Below are positions 35,791 to 45,264 of a DNA stretch of 64,000 nt, one piece after another. The notes beneath the pieces are model-generated. The model saw only the letters and a list, made by a program, of their open reading frames with translations. It was not told where the DNA came from and made no database searches. Each line of letters begins with the position of its first letter. Positions within the stretch are counted from its first letter, which is position 1. The translations under genes were made by a program, and so were the position numbers. Source of the DNA: Datura wrightii (lineage: Eukaryota; Streptophyta; Magnoliopsida; Solanales; Solanaceae); NCBI GenBank assembly GCA_035772735.1, contig JASDFA010000016.1:172179001-172243000 (forward strand), in the 5' to 3' direction.

Positions 35791-37703
35791 CTTACCCCAC
35801 ACTTAAATCCTTGTTCGTCCTCGAACAACACATACACAACTCATGCAAATTACATCCCAACCTTCGTCACTATGGTGCAACATTTTACGCTACGGTCATA
35901 CCGATTATTCAATTCTTGCAAATCATCAAGAAAACATGCTTGGTCGTACAAGACAATGACCTTAATACATCGAGGCTTCCTAAACTTTTAAGAATTGATT
36001 CTTGATATCGGCAAACTCATGCAAATCAACTAATCAAGAAATCCGACACGAAAATCAATCTTTCATCAAGCATGTACCCTCACAACTCGAGAGAAACTTC
36101 CCCTTTTATGTTCGTGCAGCACACAAACATGCAAGTAGGGGCATATAAAAATTAATTTCACTCTCTCTCCCAAAAAGAATTCACATGCATCATGTCATGA
36201 CCCATAGGCTTGCCCTTAGTGTATTACTCCACTAATATAAAGAAATGCAATGTAGGATCAAATAGGACTTTTAATGGGTTGTAACTGGGCTATGGATCTA
36301 GTATATATATATATTGGATTAGCCAATAATAGTCGCTAGCATCCTTAAGCGCCTTTTCAACTCATTCCCATCGACTCATGGACATTGTTCCTCTCTTTTC
36401 TCTTTTTCTCCCATTCATGCTGGTTTACTTTCATACAGCCCATTTCATCAGGCACACTTGACACAAAACAGAGGGTTTTCATGTACCCTCACTATCATCT
36501 CATTACAACTAGTGCCTCTTCAACATCATGTTTTCTTTCCTCACTTTGCTTTTCTTTTCTTTTCACTCTTTTCACTCTTTAACACTTTGGGAAACATTTT
36601 CTGTTCTTTGTAAGCGCTTAAGAGCTTCTTATAGACTTTAAGGCTAATGAAAAGAAGGAATAAAGCTTAGTTCATACAATTCTGGACAAAAGAAAGAAAT
36701 CGGCTAAAGGCTCAATGGGCTGACTAGGGTACACAACATATAAAAAGGTAGAATTTGACAAGAAAAAAATGGAAACTAACGGTTAAAACAAAGAAATGCC
36801 TACATCCTTTCCGACACTACACCTCCTTCATTTCGTTTTGTATACACACCAGGCAAGTTCTAGACAATTCACAATGACATGGAATAGCAAAACCTCACTC
36901 ACACTTTATGCACATGCTCGAATCAAGATGCATTCACAGACTCTTTAATTAGTCAACTACATGAATTCAAGATTAAGCCTCAATCATAATGAACCAAATT
37001 CTCTAGCCTAGGTAACTCAACATATTTACAAAATTGCATGCTTTCAAACGAATCATTTTCACGTTTTGAACATCAATTACAACACGCAATGAAATTTTAG
37101 CAACCATAAGCAACTACAGTTTATTGATGCAATCCACCAAAGAAACTAAAAACAAAACATCTACTCCTATCGACTACATTTCCCTTAAGACGGTCGTCAT
37201 CCATCCATCATAGGGAATGGTCACTAACTATGACATCGGTTCAATGGGACTATTCTCGGTAAAAGAACCGAAAACAAACTCCGAGAAACCCAAAATTAAA
37301 ACTTCAAAATTTTTGCAACACATCGATCATTTCGACAGAAAATATTTGCAAACTATCTTGATAAATGCAAAATCTTTTCGCAAAAATTTTGAAAAATATC
37401 GATCATATCGATAGAGAGAAAAAAAAAATATTTATAAAATTTACAAAATATTTACAAGTGCAACGATAACTTTTTAAAGACACACATCATTAGCCACAAA
37501 CAAATATATACACATCATTCACAAATCAGTTCACAAGAACAGGAAAAGCACAGACATACATAAACGTCAAGGAAGAATATACAGCAGATTTAGAGCCTAT
37601 GACCCAGCACCTAACTACTCCCCACCCCACACTTAAATCGAACACTGTCCCCAGTGTTCACAAAAATACAAAGCACAAAATTTTGGGTGGTGGAACTCCC
37701 TGC
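35791..37703 (-). other. 3' non-coding region of X1 with polypurine tracts
   Basis: True polypurine tract at 35791-35810 (minus strand ends AAGTGTGGGGTAAG). A second PPT-like copy at 37621-37637, beside the perfect palindrome GAACACTG/CAGTGTTC (37640-37659). The 1.7 kb between has only short frames with no recognisable domain. Confidence 0.65.
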
Positions 37704-38924
37704 TTAGTCGAAATATTCGACTTCCTCATCCGGTGCTGCGGCCTCGTCGCCCATATCTGAATCAGCTCCATCGCCGTCATCGGACTCTACATCAGAGTCC
37801 TCACGACGTGTCTCCTCATCAGTAGGGACGTCGTCGTCAGTCGGCTCCACAAAGGCTGGCCCCACCTTGCATAAAGCTCTGGCGTTCTCGCCGAAGGGGT
37901 AGTCCAGCTCCAGCTGCCATAATTCATCCTCAGTGGCTGGTCTCCCACCTATCCGTAGCTGCAGCATCTGCATGCCGAACATACGGGCCATATACTGGTC
38001 GTCACGAGCATGTCGCTCGCCCAGAGTCAGCACAGGTCCGTGTGTAGTGTCGGGGGCCTTGGTCTTTGTCACATCAAGGGCCCGCCGCTCCAACTGCGGA
38101 ATGTAATCCAAGGCTTCTTCCTCAACGTCGAGGCCTCGGAGGAAGGTGGTGATGAGTCCGCCAAACCCGTATCTGTGGCCCTGGTGTAGTCTGGCTCTCT
38201 TCATGGCAGATATTATAACCGCCCCCACATTAATCTCAAGCCTTTTCATAAGGGCATACACCAGGCAGACATGGTCCCGGGTCACGTCTGTCATATGTAC
38301 TCCCGGGATCAAACACGAACATACAATTTTTAGCCAGATTCTGGCCTCCCTGTTCATCTGCGAATAGGGCAGAGTCTGGTGGTAACCCCTCTCTTTGTGT
38401 CTACTCCATCGGGCTGTGGATCGAGCCCCACACAACGTACGTCTGATGTCGGCGTACGGTGGGGTGATATTGAGCTGGCGGAGAACGTGGGCGTTTGTGT
38501 CCCGCGCTCCAACGATGGCATTCAGCTGCTGGGGTTCCAGAGTGACAATCTGCCCTCTGATTTTAATAGTATGGCTCCTGATGGCCGGGTTCCAATTGGC
38601 GTAGAATTCCCGGACCAAGTGAAGGTTGCACTCCTTGGGCTCCTGAAAAATAAAACTGAGCCCAGCTGCCTCAATCCTCTGCACCATGCGAGGGAACTCC
38701 TGTGCAAGTGGTTCCCTTGCAATATATTCCTCCGGGAAGTATTTGCTTTCCTTGTGCTTATTATACCATTTCTTCCCTTCGTCGGTGACCCATCGTGTTC
38801 CGTATCGGCGGTGTTGACCGCGTGGAACAACAGGTGCAGCTGGGACAGCAGTGCCCAGTCTCATTCTCTTTCTGCCGGTGCCTGAGGTTGAGGCACCCTT
38901 GCCTTTATCTTGTCGGCTAGCCAT
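37704..38924 (-). CDS. ORF2 of X1: putative plant transposon-domain protein (intact)
   Basis: 406 aa from the ATG at 38924 (MASRQDKGKG). This start is chosen because X2 has the same ATG and it lies just after a conserved splice acceptor; the frame can be extended upstream only with a TTG. Order: basic N-terminus (GRKRMRLG, possible nuclear signal at about residues 18-25); a globular region (about 45-320) resembling the 'putative plant transposon protein' domain (Pfam Transposase_32 as I recall); an acidic tail (last 45 residues, many Asp/Glu) ending EEVEYF plus one residue. No catalytic motif recognised and its function is unknown. It sits where envelope-like or accessory ORFs lie in Athila-type elements, but I see no signal peptide or membrane segment. 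The antisense frame of 168 aa is a shadow. Confidence 0.8.
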   Translation of the reverse strand: MASRQDKGKGASTSGTGRKRMRLGTAVPAAPVVPRGQHRRYGTRWVTDEGKKWYNKHKESKYFPEEYIAREPLAQEFPRMVQRIEAAGLSFIFQEPKECNLHLVREFYANWNPAIRSHTIKIRGQIVTLEPQQLNAIVGARDTNAHVLRQLNITPPYADIRRTLCGARSTARWSRHKERGYHQTLPYSQMNREARIWLKIVCSCLIPGVHMTDVTRDHVCLVYALMKRLEINVGAVIISAMKRARLHQGHRYGFGGLITTFLRGLDVEEEALDYIPQLERRALDVTKTKAPDTTHGPVLTLGERHARDDQYMARMFGMQMLQLRIGGRPATEDELWQLELDYPFGENARALCKVGPAFVEPTDDDVPTDEETRREDSDVESDDGDGADSDMGDEAAAPDEEVEYFD

Positions 38925-38929
38925 TGTAC

Positions 38930-39639
38930 CTGTCAATTTACACAGACAAGCACAATATTAAGCTAAAAACTTGTTAGCTTCGGCTAAGGTCGGGTTAAAC
39001 AAAATTTACCCCACACTTAGTCTTTAACAAAATTTACAACATTTTAGCAAGGATAACTCTATTTACACCCCCAAACACAATCAACTATAAACATGTTGCT
39101 TAGTGCGTTCACAAAATTTCGACAGCATAACGGCTAGCGAATTACTCAGACTTCATACAGCTAACCCAATCCTCCTATCGACAGCTATTCACCCACAGCA
39201 CTTAGCAACAATAACCACAACAGAAATAAGAACAACAATACAAACCTATTATATACAACTAATCTAAGCAATTCAACCAATTCACATATTATGCACTTCC
39301 CCACAAAAATTTGAGAATTAGTCGTCTTTCCACAATTAAACAATAATTACCACGACTTATCTCAACTACTAAACACACCCAGGCACCAATTTCATCAAAC
39401 TATCAAGTTACCCACGTTAAAATCCAACTACCCAAGCCCTAGAACTCAATTCGACAATCAATATTGAATTATTCAATCAATCGATAGGTTCAAGCGTCAA
39501 CTACAATAATCCGAACATAATCAATCACAAAATAATTCACATCATGTTTAATTTTTTTACCTAGGGTGATATATCTCACCTCACATGCTCAAAAGTGACA
39601 AAACTCGCCAGAAATTTGAGATCGAAGATGAAAACATAC
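38930..39639 (-). other. Predicted intron in the ORF2 leader of X1
   Basis: Minus-strand donor AAG|GTATGTTTTC at 39639 and acceptor AATTGACAG| at 38930, six bases before the ORF2 ATG (38924). Both sites are conserved in X2 (61244 and 61914). The intron is AT-rich, as plant introns are. A PPT-like motif lies inside it (39008-39019). Confidence 0.6.
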
Positions 39640-40303
39640 CTTAGATTTGAAGAACCGAAAAAAACTTGACGTTTTCCTTGCCTATCAACGTGGCACGGAG
39701 CTTGGGGGCAGGGGAATGGGTGTTTGGTCGCGGAGGGTAGAAGGAATGGGGAAATTTGGGCGAAAATCGAGGGTTTATTTAAAAGAAACACGCGGGTCAC
39801 CCGAAAACCCGGTGTGACCCGGCACTGGAATAAGGGCAACGTGTCACGGAGGGTAACGCGGAGCCCTTCCTCCGTGACACGGAGCCAACGCGTTGGCTTA
39901 CTGGAATTTTTAAAAAAATTCCAGATTCGCCTTCAACGTGTCACGGAGGTCAAAGCGGAGTATTGCCTCCGTGACACGGCGCCAACGCGCCAGTGCTCTG
40001 TTTCACCATCAAATTTTATTTTTCATACCTCGCCTCGTTTCCTCGATTCCAAGTATTTTTCCTCCGGTATACCTGAAAATCACCTCACTAAACAAAAATT
40101 GGTTAAATTCATAGATTCCCTACTAAAAAAATAAATAAAATAAAAATTACTAATTAAAATGCAAATCTAAGCCTAGTCAAGAAAAAGGAAAGAAAATAGA
40201 ATAAAAGAAAAACTTTGCACTAAGGAAAGAAAAAAAAATATTTTTCACGGGTTGCCTCCCGTGCAGCGCCTGGTTTAACGTCGCGGCTCGACAACCTTTA
40301 TGC
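39640..40303 (-). promoter_or_regulatory. Region between protease and ORF2 of X1: stem-loops and putative internal promoter
   Basis: Two perfect 13 bp stems: 39840-39852 with 39869-39881, and 39937-39949 with 39966-39978. They have the same stem sequence as the LTR module. A further GGGTCACCCG / CCGGTGTGACCC repeat lies at 39793-39821, and a near-palindrome CTGGAATTTTT at 39901-39924. A TATA-like TTTTAAATAAA is at about 39776-39786 (minus strand), then a pyrimidine-rich leader to the intron donor. This layout copies the LTR promoter, so an internal promoter is possible. Confidence 0.5.
40246..40263 (-). other. Conserved hairpin after the protease stop (X1)
   Basis: CACGGG and CCCGTG around a 6-base loop TTGCCT (plus strand). 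The same element follows the coding block in X2 (60650-60667), Y1 (10900-10917) and Y2 (about 33293-33310); in Y the stems are CATGGG/CCCATG, a paired change. It is embedded in a longer conserved block (GCAGCGCCTGGTTTAACGTC). Confidence 0.65.
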
Positions 40304-42697
40304 TCAAGTGTCTACTAGGGAGATGGACGATTTGTCTCGATCATGGTCATCTCCCCAGTAGTTCTCAACCTCGTCTGGTGGCCTACCTCGTAACTCTCGG
40401 AAATCACTCACTCCATTTGCATTCCCATGATCAATCACGTTGATCACCGAGAGTTCCTTATAGACAGTCGGGAGCTTAGGTGCCTTGTACACGTCGAACA
40501 CCTCAACCTTGTCGTGTGCTCGCATTGTGAGTTGACCCGTAGCTACATCGATCAATGCCTTTCCGGTTGCCAAAAATGGTCGTCCCAAAATAAATGGGAC
40601 TTCTGCATCTGGTTCAAAATCCAGAACAATGAAATCTACCGAAAAAAAGAGGGAGCCTACCTGCACTAGCACATCCTCAACAATGCCATCCGTCTTAGCT
40701 AAGGACCTGTCTGCTAGCTACAAGATCACTGTTGTGGGTCTAGGACTCCCTAGCCCTAACTTTCTGAATACCGAAGATGGCATCAGATTTATACTTGCCC
40801 CCAAGTCGCATAACCCACGAGCTCGGATACTTTGCCCAATCGTCAGCTGGATAGTAAAACTTCCAGGATCCTTTAGTTTAGTGGGCAACCTGTTCTGAAT
40901 ACGGGATGTGCATTCCTCTGTTAAAGCCACCGTGGCATACTCAGTCAAGCGACTTTTGTTGGCCACGATGTCTTTGATATACTTTGCATATTTCGGCACA
41001 CCCTGCAAGACATCAATAAGAGGTAAGTTAACATGTACCTGTTTGAGTACCTCCATGAATTTCTGGAAACACGCCTCCTCCTTGTGTTTCTTAAGTCGTT
41101 GAGGGAACGGGGGTGGAGGCCTTGCTGGTTCAGCTTCTTTGGTCTTCCCCGTATCTGAGGTTTGTTCTCCCTCAACATCTACTGCTCCTGACTTCTGAGG
41201 CGGTCTTTCAGGTTCCACCTCCTTTAATTGTAAACCACTCCTCGTGGTCACTGCATTTACCTGCTTAGGGTTTGGATCCGTGTCGCTAGGTAGTCCTCCC
41301 CTGGGTCTAGTATTTTGGGCACTAGCAAATTGCCCAAACTAATATTCAAGAGCCTTGGTTGCCAATTGATTGTTCTTTACTTCGGCTGCCAGTTTGACGT
41401 AGTCAGCCTGCAATTGTGCCTGGTTGGCAATCATGGTCTTGAACATTTCCTCAATAGTCGGTGATGGTGGTGGAGGAGGGGCATTGTGATTTATGAACTG
41501 ATTCTGATATCCTTGTTGCCCTCCTTGGTTTCTGTGCATACCCTGCCCTGAACCTTGGCCTTGTTGATTGTTGCTACCCCACGAAAAATTCGGATGATTC
41601 CTCCAATTCGAGTTGTAGCTACCACCAAACTGCTGTTGATTCCTCTGTGCATTGCCCACATAGTTGACAGAATCAGGATTTGCACCACAGCACTCAGCTG
41701 AATGCTCACTACTACCACACACTTCACACCACATCTGTTGGACTGCATTAACTGAGGCTGAAGACTGGTTCAAATTCATAGTGCTGAAGTGAGTGTTTAA
41801 CTGATTTTGCAAAGCAGCTATCTGTGCAGCGATAGCTGTGAATCCATCCACTTCGAACACTCCCGCTGCTTTCCTTGCTCCACCCCTTGAAGAATCTGCA
41901 TTCCATTCCGGATTGCCTTGTGAGATTCGGTTGAGCAAAGTGTACAACTCTTCATAAATCTTCTCCAGCGCTTGCCCTCCAGCTGCTGAGTCTAACAAAA
42001 TTTTAGTGTGGGGTTCCAAACCCTCAATAAAAGTGTGTACCAACACCTCATTTGACTGATGATGATGAGGACAGTCCCGCAACATGGACTTGAATCTTTC
42101 CCAGGCTTGATAAAGATTTTCTCCTTCCCTCTGTTTAAAACTTAGAATCTGACTTCTAAGTTTAGCTGTTTTACCTGAAGGGAAAAATCTGATCAAGAAC
42201 TTCTTTGCAAGATCATCCCACGTTGATATAGAGTTGGGTGGTTCAGCTTTTAACCACCTCTTGGCTTCACCCAATAAGGAAAATGGAAATAAGGTGAGCC
42301 GAACATAATCAGGTGACACTCCAGCGGGTATGTACGTGTCACTTATCTCCAAAAAGTTCTGGAGATGTTGTTGCGGATCTTCGTGAGGGAGACCGGTAAA
42401 CTGCCCGCTCGTGTGCAAAAGTTGCACCATATTTTGCTTTAACTCAAATCTCCCCCTAGGCTCTGGTTTGCGGATGCTGGAATGTACATTATTAGCGTGT
42501 GGGATTGCCACCTCGCGAACCGGCCTGGCTGCTACTTCCTCGGGCACTAACACTGCCCGTACAACTGGTGGATTGGGTTGCTCCATCGTAGACTGTTTGA
42601 GCAACTGCAGCTTCTTCCGAAGAGCTTCTCTACGTTGACTATGCAATTCACGTTCTGGCTCTAAGTAAGATTCCACCAACTCCTTGTCCCTTGCCAG
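40304..42697 (-). pseudogene. gag-protease of X1 (one frame, two TAG codons)
   Basis: One frame of 798 codons. No ATG exists between the LTR and residue 38; the frame opens with CTG at 42697-42695 (context ACACTGG), also CTG in X2. Counting from 42679: gag domain at about residues 125-215 (LGEAKRWLKAEPPN, FFPSGKTAKLRSQI, YQAWERFKSML); CCHC knuckle at about 318-331 (CEVCGSSEHSAECC); Gln-rich linker; Pro-rich EPARPPPPFPQR. Retroviral-type protease has CDLGASINLMP (active Asp near 40807) and ILGRPFLATG. TAG at 41338-41336 and at about 40717-40715 both stand where X2 has Gln codons (CAG or CAA), so they look recent. The frame ends with no RT following. Confidence 0.88.
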
Positions 42698-42816
42698 TGT
42701 TCACAGAAATAAAAATCTGCAAAATACAGGCTAAGACCAAGTTGTTAACACTTAAGAAAATAAAACAAAAATACAGTAAATTTACACTTAACACAATTTC
42801 ACAAATCGCCTAGCCT

Positions 42817-42833
42817 CCCCGGCAACGGCGCCA
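42817..42833 (-). other. Primer binding site of X1, tRNA-Asp type
   Basis: CCCCGGCAACGGCGCCA on the plus strand (tRNA-Asp 3' end), 6 bp from the LTR end at 42840. Same primer as the Y family. The leader from here to the gag CTG (42698-42816) has no ATG and contains an acceptor-like TATTTTGCAG. Confidence 0.92.
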
Positions 42834-42839
42834 AAAACT

Positions 42840-44302
42840 TGTCCCCGGCTGGTTCGGTATGTGTTAAAAACCGACACGCAAGTGTACGTGGTCAAACAAG
42901 TAATAAAGTGGCTAAGTAGCCAAGTATCGATCCAAGGAGGCTGCTCTGGATATGCAAAATTTCCTAGTTCACTATATTTCTATTCAATTTCTAACTATGC
43001 TAACAACTATCCAATCAAGAATTTAGGGAGTTTTGTTTCTAAACTAATTATATACTAAACTTAACAACTATTATTTACGTTGAATTCAGACAATGGATAT
43101 GCTCATGTCAAGGTTAAGAACGAGTAATGGAGTTGATAATGATGATAATTTGGTCATCCTCTTCTTCATATTGCTAGTCAAGAACGTTTGCCTAGAAATT
43201 AAAACTCTCGTATTTAATTTTACTTTAGAATCATAAACCATTCGTCTACATTTCTGTGATCAAATGAAATTTATGACCTAACACTACAATTCCGGTTCCT
43301 AAATTGACTAATACGGCTTTCAAGTATATTTCTATCAAGAAAGCACATCAAAACCCAATTTTCCCAAATCAAGTTAAGAACAATACCCTATTAATTCACA
43401 ACTTTCCAATTTCATGCTCTCTCGAGTGAAATTGGACTTTTTAGATATACATTAATGGTGGCCAATCAAGAATGTACTAAGCACAAGAATTAATAGAACA
43501 ATATGCAAGAAGAAGAAGAAACCATATCAATTATTACCAATAATCATTACACAAGTTCAAAACCTCAGCAAGAAAGGAATTAGCCACTCATTCTTGGATT
43601 AATCGTCCTAGAATGAGTGTAAATCATGCATACAATTGAAGGAAAAGAAGAAGGGAAGAGAAGAAAACTCTTATCTTTTCTATTCTTCAACTGCCACAAA
43701 ACCACGTTCCTCTCTCCACTCCTGAACTCTGCTAAAAACTAGAACTAAAAGAAGACTCTCTTTAAAAATAACCTAAGTGTGCTATTTATACTAGTGGGAA
43801 ATTTTTCCCGGAATAACAAGCAACGTGTCACGGAGGCCAACGCGGAGCACTGCCTCCGTGACACGGCGTGGACGCGGACCCTCTCTGGAAATTGCAGGGT
43901 CCGGATAATTGGTCTCAACGTGGCACGGAGGCCATCGCGGAGGCCTATCTCCGTGCCACGGAACTGACGCGCAGCCACACTGGAAATTGCCTAATTAATT
44001 CCTGCCCAGGCAGTGTGCTACCGCGATGGCAGCGTGGCACGGCTCCATCGCGGAGCCAGTGTAAAATGTGCCATCCAAGGTCTTTTCCACGCTCGCATCC
44101 AAGTCCAACTCCGACATAGTTCCAACACGCATTTTAGCTCCTAAAAATCACATTATCCTGCAAAACAAATGCTAATCATGTTGGTTAGTATAAATTCGCA
44201 TTTTATTACCAAATACATGATATTATATACACATTGCACAACAAACAAGGTAAAAATGATACGTTTGAGTATCACTTGGGCATATAAATCTGCCCAAGAT
44301 CA
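42840..44302 (-). repeat. 5' LTR of X1
   Basis: 1463 bp, same length as the 3' LTR. Differences seen by eye: two near the left end (GCTCATGTC vs GCTCATGCC; ATAATGATG vs ATAATTATG), one in TTTAATTTTAC, one in GAACTCTGC, one in CCCTCTCTGG. TATA box rc at 43783-43790. Confidence 0.95.
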
Positions 44303-44620
44303 CTAATCACATGCCTTGGCATAATCATAAGCATCTTGGTGAATAGAGGACTATTAATACCTGCATTGTAGAATTTTATATGCAGTTCGGATACCATTAT
44401 GATGACCCCCAACTGGGGACAAGTGGCAAGCCTCCAGAATGCTCAACATCTCTACCTCTGGCACACACCTCCGAATTAATCCATCTGCACAAATGCAGAA
44501 TAAGTATGGTTCATCCCAATAGTACCTTCGAGCATCAAATAAGAACTTCTTCCTTTGCTGGGGTGTCATATCTACTGGGATCATGACGCTGACCAAATAA
44601 TTCGCATAGTCAGTGAACTA
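44303..44620 (-). pseudogene. Integrase zinc finger of Y2 (cut by X1)
   Basis: 44596-44354 encodes RRYYWDEPYLFCICADGLIRRCVPE and CHLSPVGGHHNG, the HHCC domain. The frame runs on to YDYAKACD, where X1 enters at 44302. The matching remainder resumes at 34322. A TAG at 44620-44618 precedes this block, at the same codon as in Y1. Confidence 0.8.
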
Positions 44621-45264
44621 GGGGATCAGATCTTGATATGCGACTAATACCTGTTCATCTAGGAAAGCATAATCGATATCGATCTCCTCTTTTGCTCTAG
44701 CCTTAGGTTCCAGTCTAGACAAGTGATCAGCAACCTGATTTTCTGTTCCTTTTTGGTCTTTTACCTAAAACTCAAATTCTTGGAGCAATAGCACCCATCA
44801 GCAACCTGATTTTCTGTTCTTTTTTGGTCTTTTACCTAAAACTCAAATTCTTGGAGCAATAGCACCCATCTGATCAACCTGGGTTTAGCATCCTTCTTAG
44901 ATATCAGGTACCTCAAAGTAGCATGGTCTGTATGGACAATCACCTTAGTTCCAAGCAAGTGTGCTCGAAACTTTTCAAATGCAAAGACCACTAGCAGCTC
45001 CTATTCAGTGACAGTGTAGTTCTTTTGGGCTGCGTTGAGTGTTTTACTAGCATAATAAATAGGATGAAAAATCTTTGCTCTCCGTTGGCCCAAGACAGCA
45101 TCGAGGGCTATTCCACTAACATCATATATTACCTCAAATGGAAGAGACCAATCTGGAGCTATAATAATAGGAGCAGTGGTGAGTTTCTCCTTCAGGTACT
45201 CAAAGGCCTTCAGACATTCCTCATTAAATATGAACTTCACCTCCTTCTCGAGCAGTTTGCACAA
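44621..45264 (-). pseudogene. RNase H of Y2
   Basis: 45264-45001 MCKLLEKEVKF to NYTVTE, then TAG (45003-45001), then [11 protein letters not shown]. In the first acidic motif Ala of CDAS is altered (YDVS). A 71 bp tandem duplication (44728-44798, 44799-44869) shifts the frame in the second half. Confidence 0.8.
44728..44869. repeat. 71 bp tandem duplication in Y2 RNase H
   Basis: Two adjacent units starting CAGCAACCTGATTTTCTG, differing at one base. 71 is not a multiple of three, so the frame is lost. It duplicated after Y2 inserted or in its last generation; Y1 lacks it. Confidence 0.9.

Larger units (their letters stand above)
34328..44302 (-). mobile_element. X1: full-length gag-protease-ORF2 retrotransposon without RT or integrase
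   Basis: 9975 bp element on the minus strand with two 1463 bp LTRs (about 5 differences by eye) and perfect target duplications CTAAT (34323-34327, 44303-44307). Minus-strand order: 5' LTR 44302-42840, tRNA-Asp primer site, gag-protease 42697-40304, hairpin, non-coding with stem-loops, intron, ORF2 38924-37704, 3' region with polypurine tract, 3' LTR 35790-34328. RT, RNase H and integrase are absent, as in X2. It resembles the class called TR-GAG (LTR elements keeping only gag), with an extra ORF. It is young, so it moved in trans. Confidence 0.92.

Noticed and set aside
42817..42833. tRNA-Asp gene fragment
   Set aside because: Only the 3' 17 bases are present, at the correct distance from an LTR: this is a primer binding site, not a tRNA gene.
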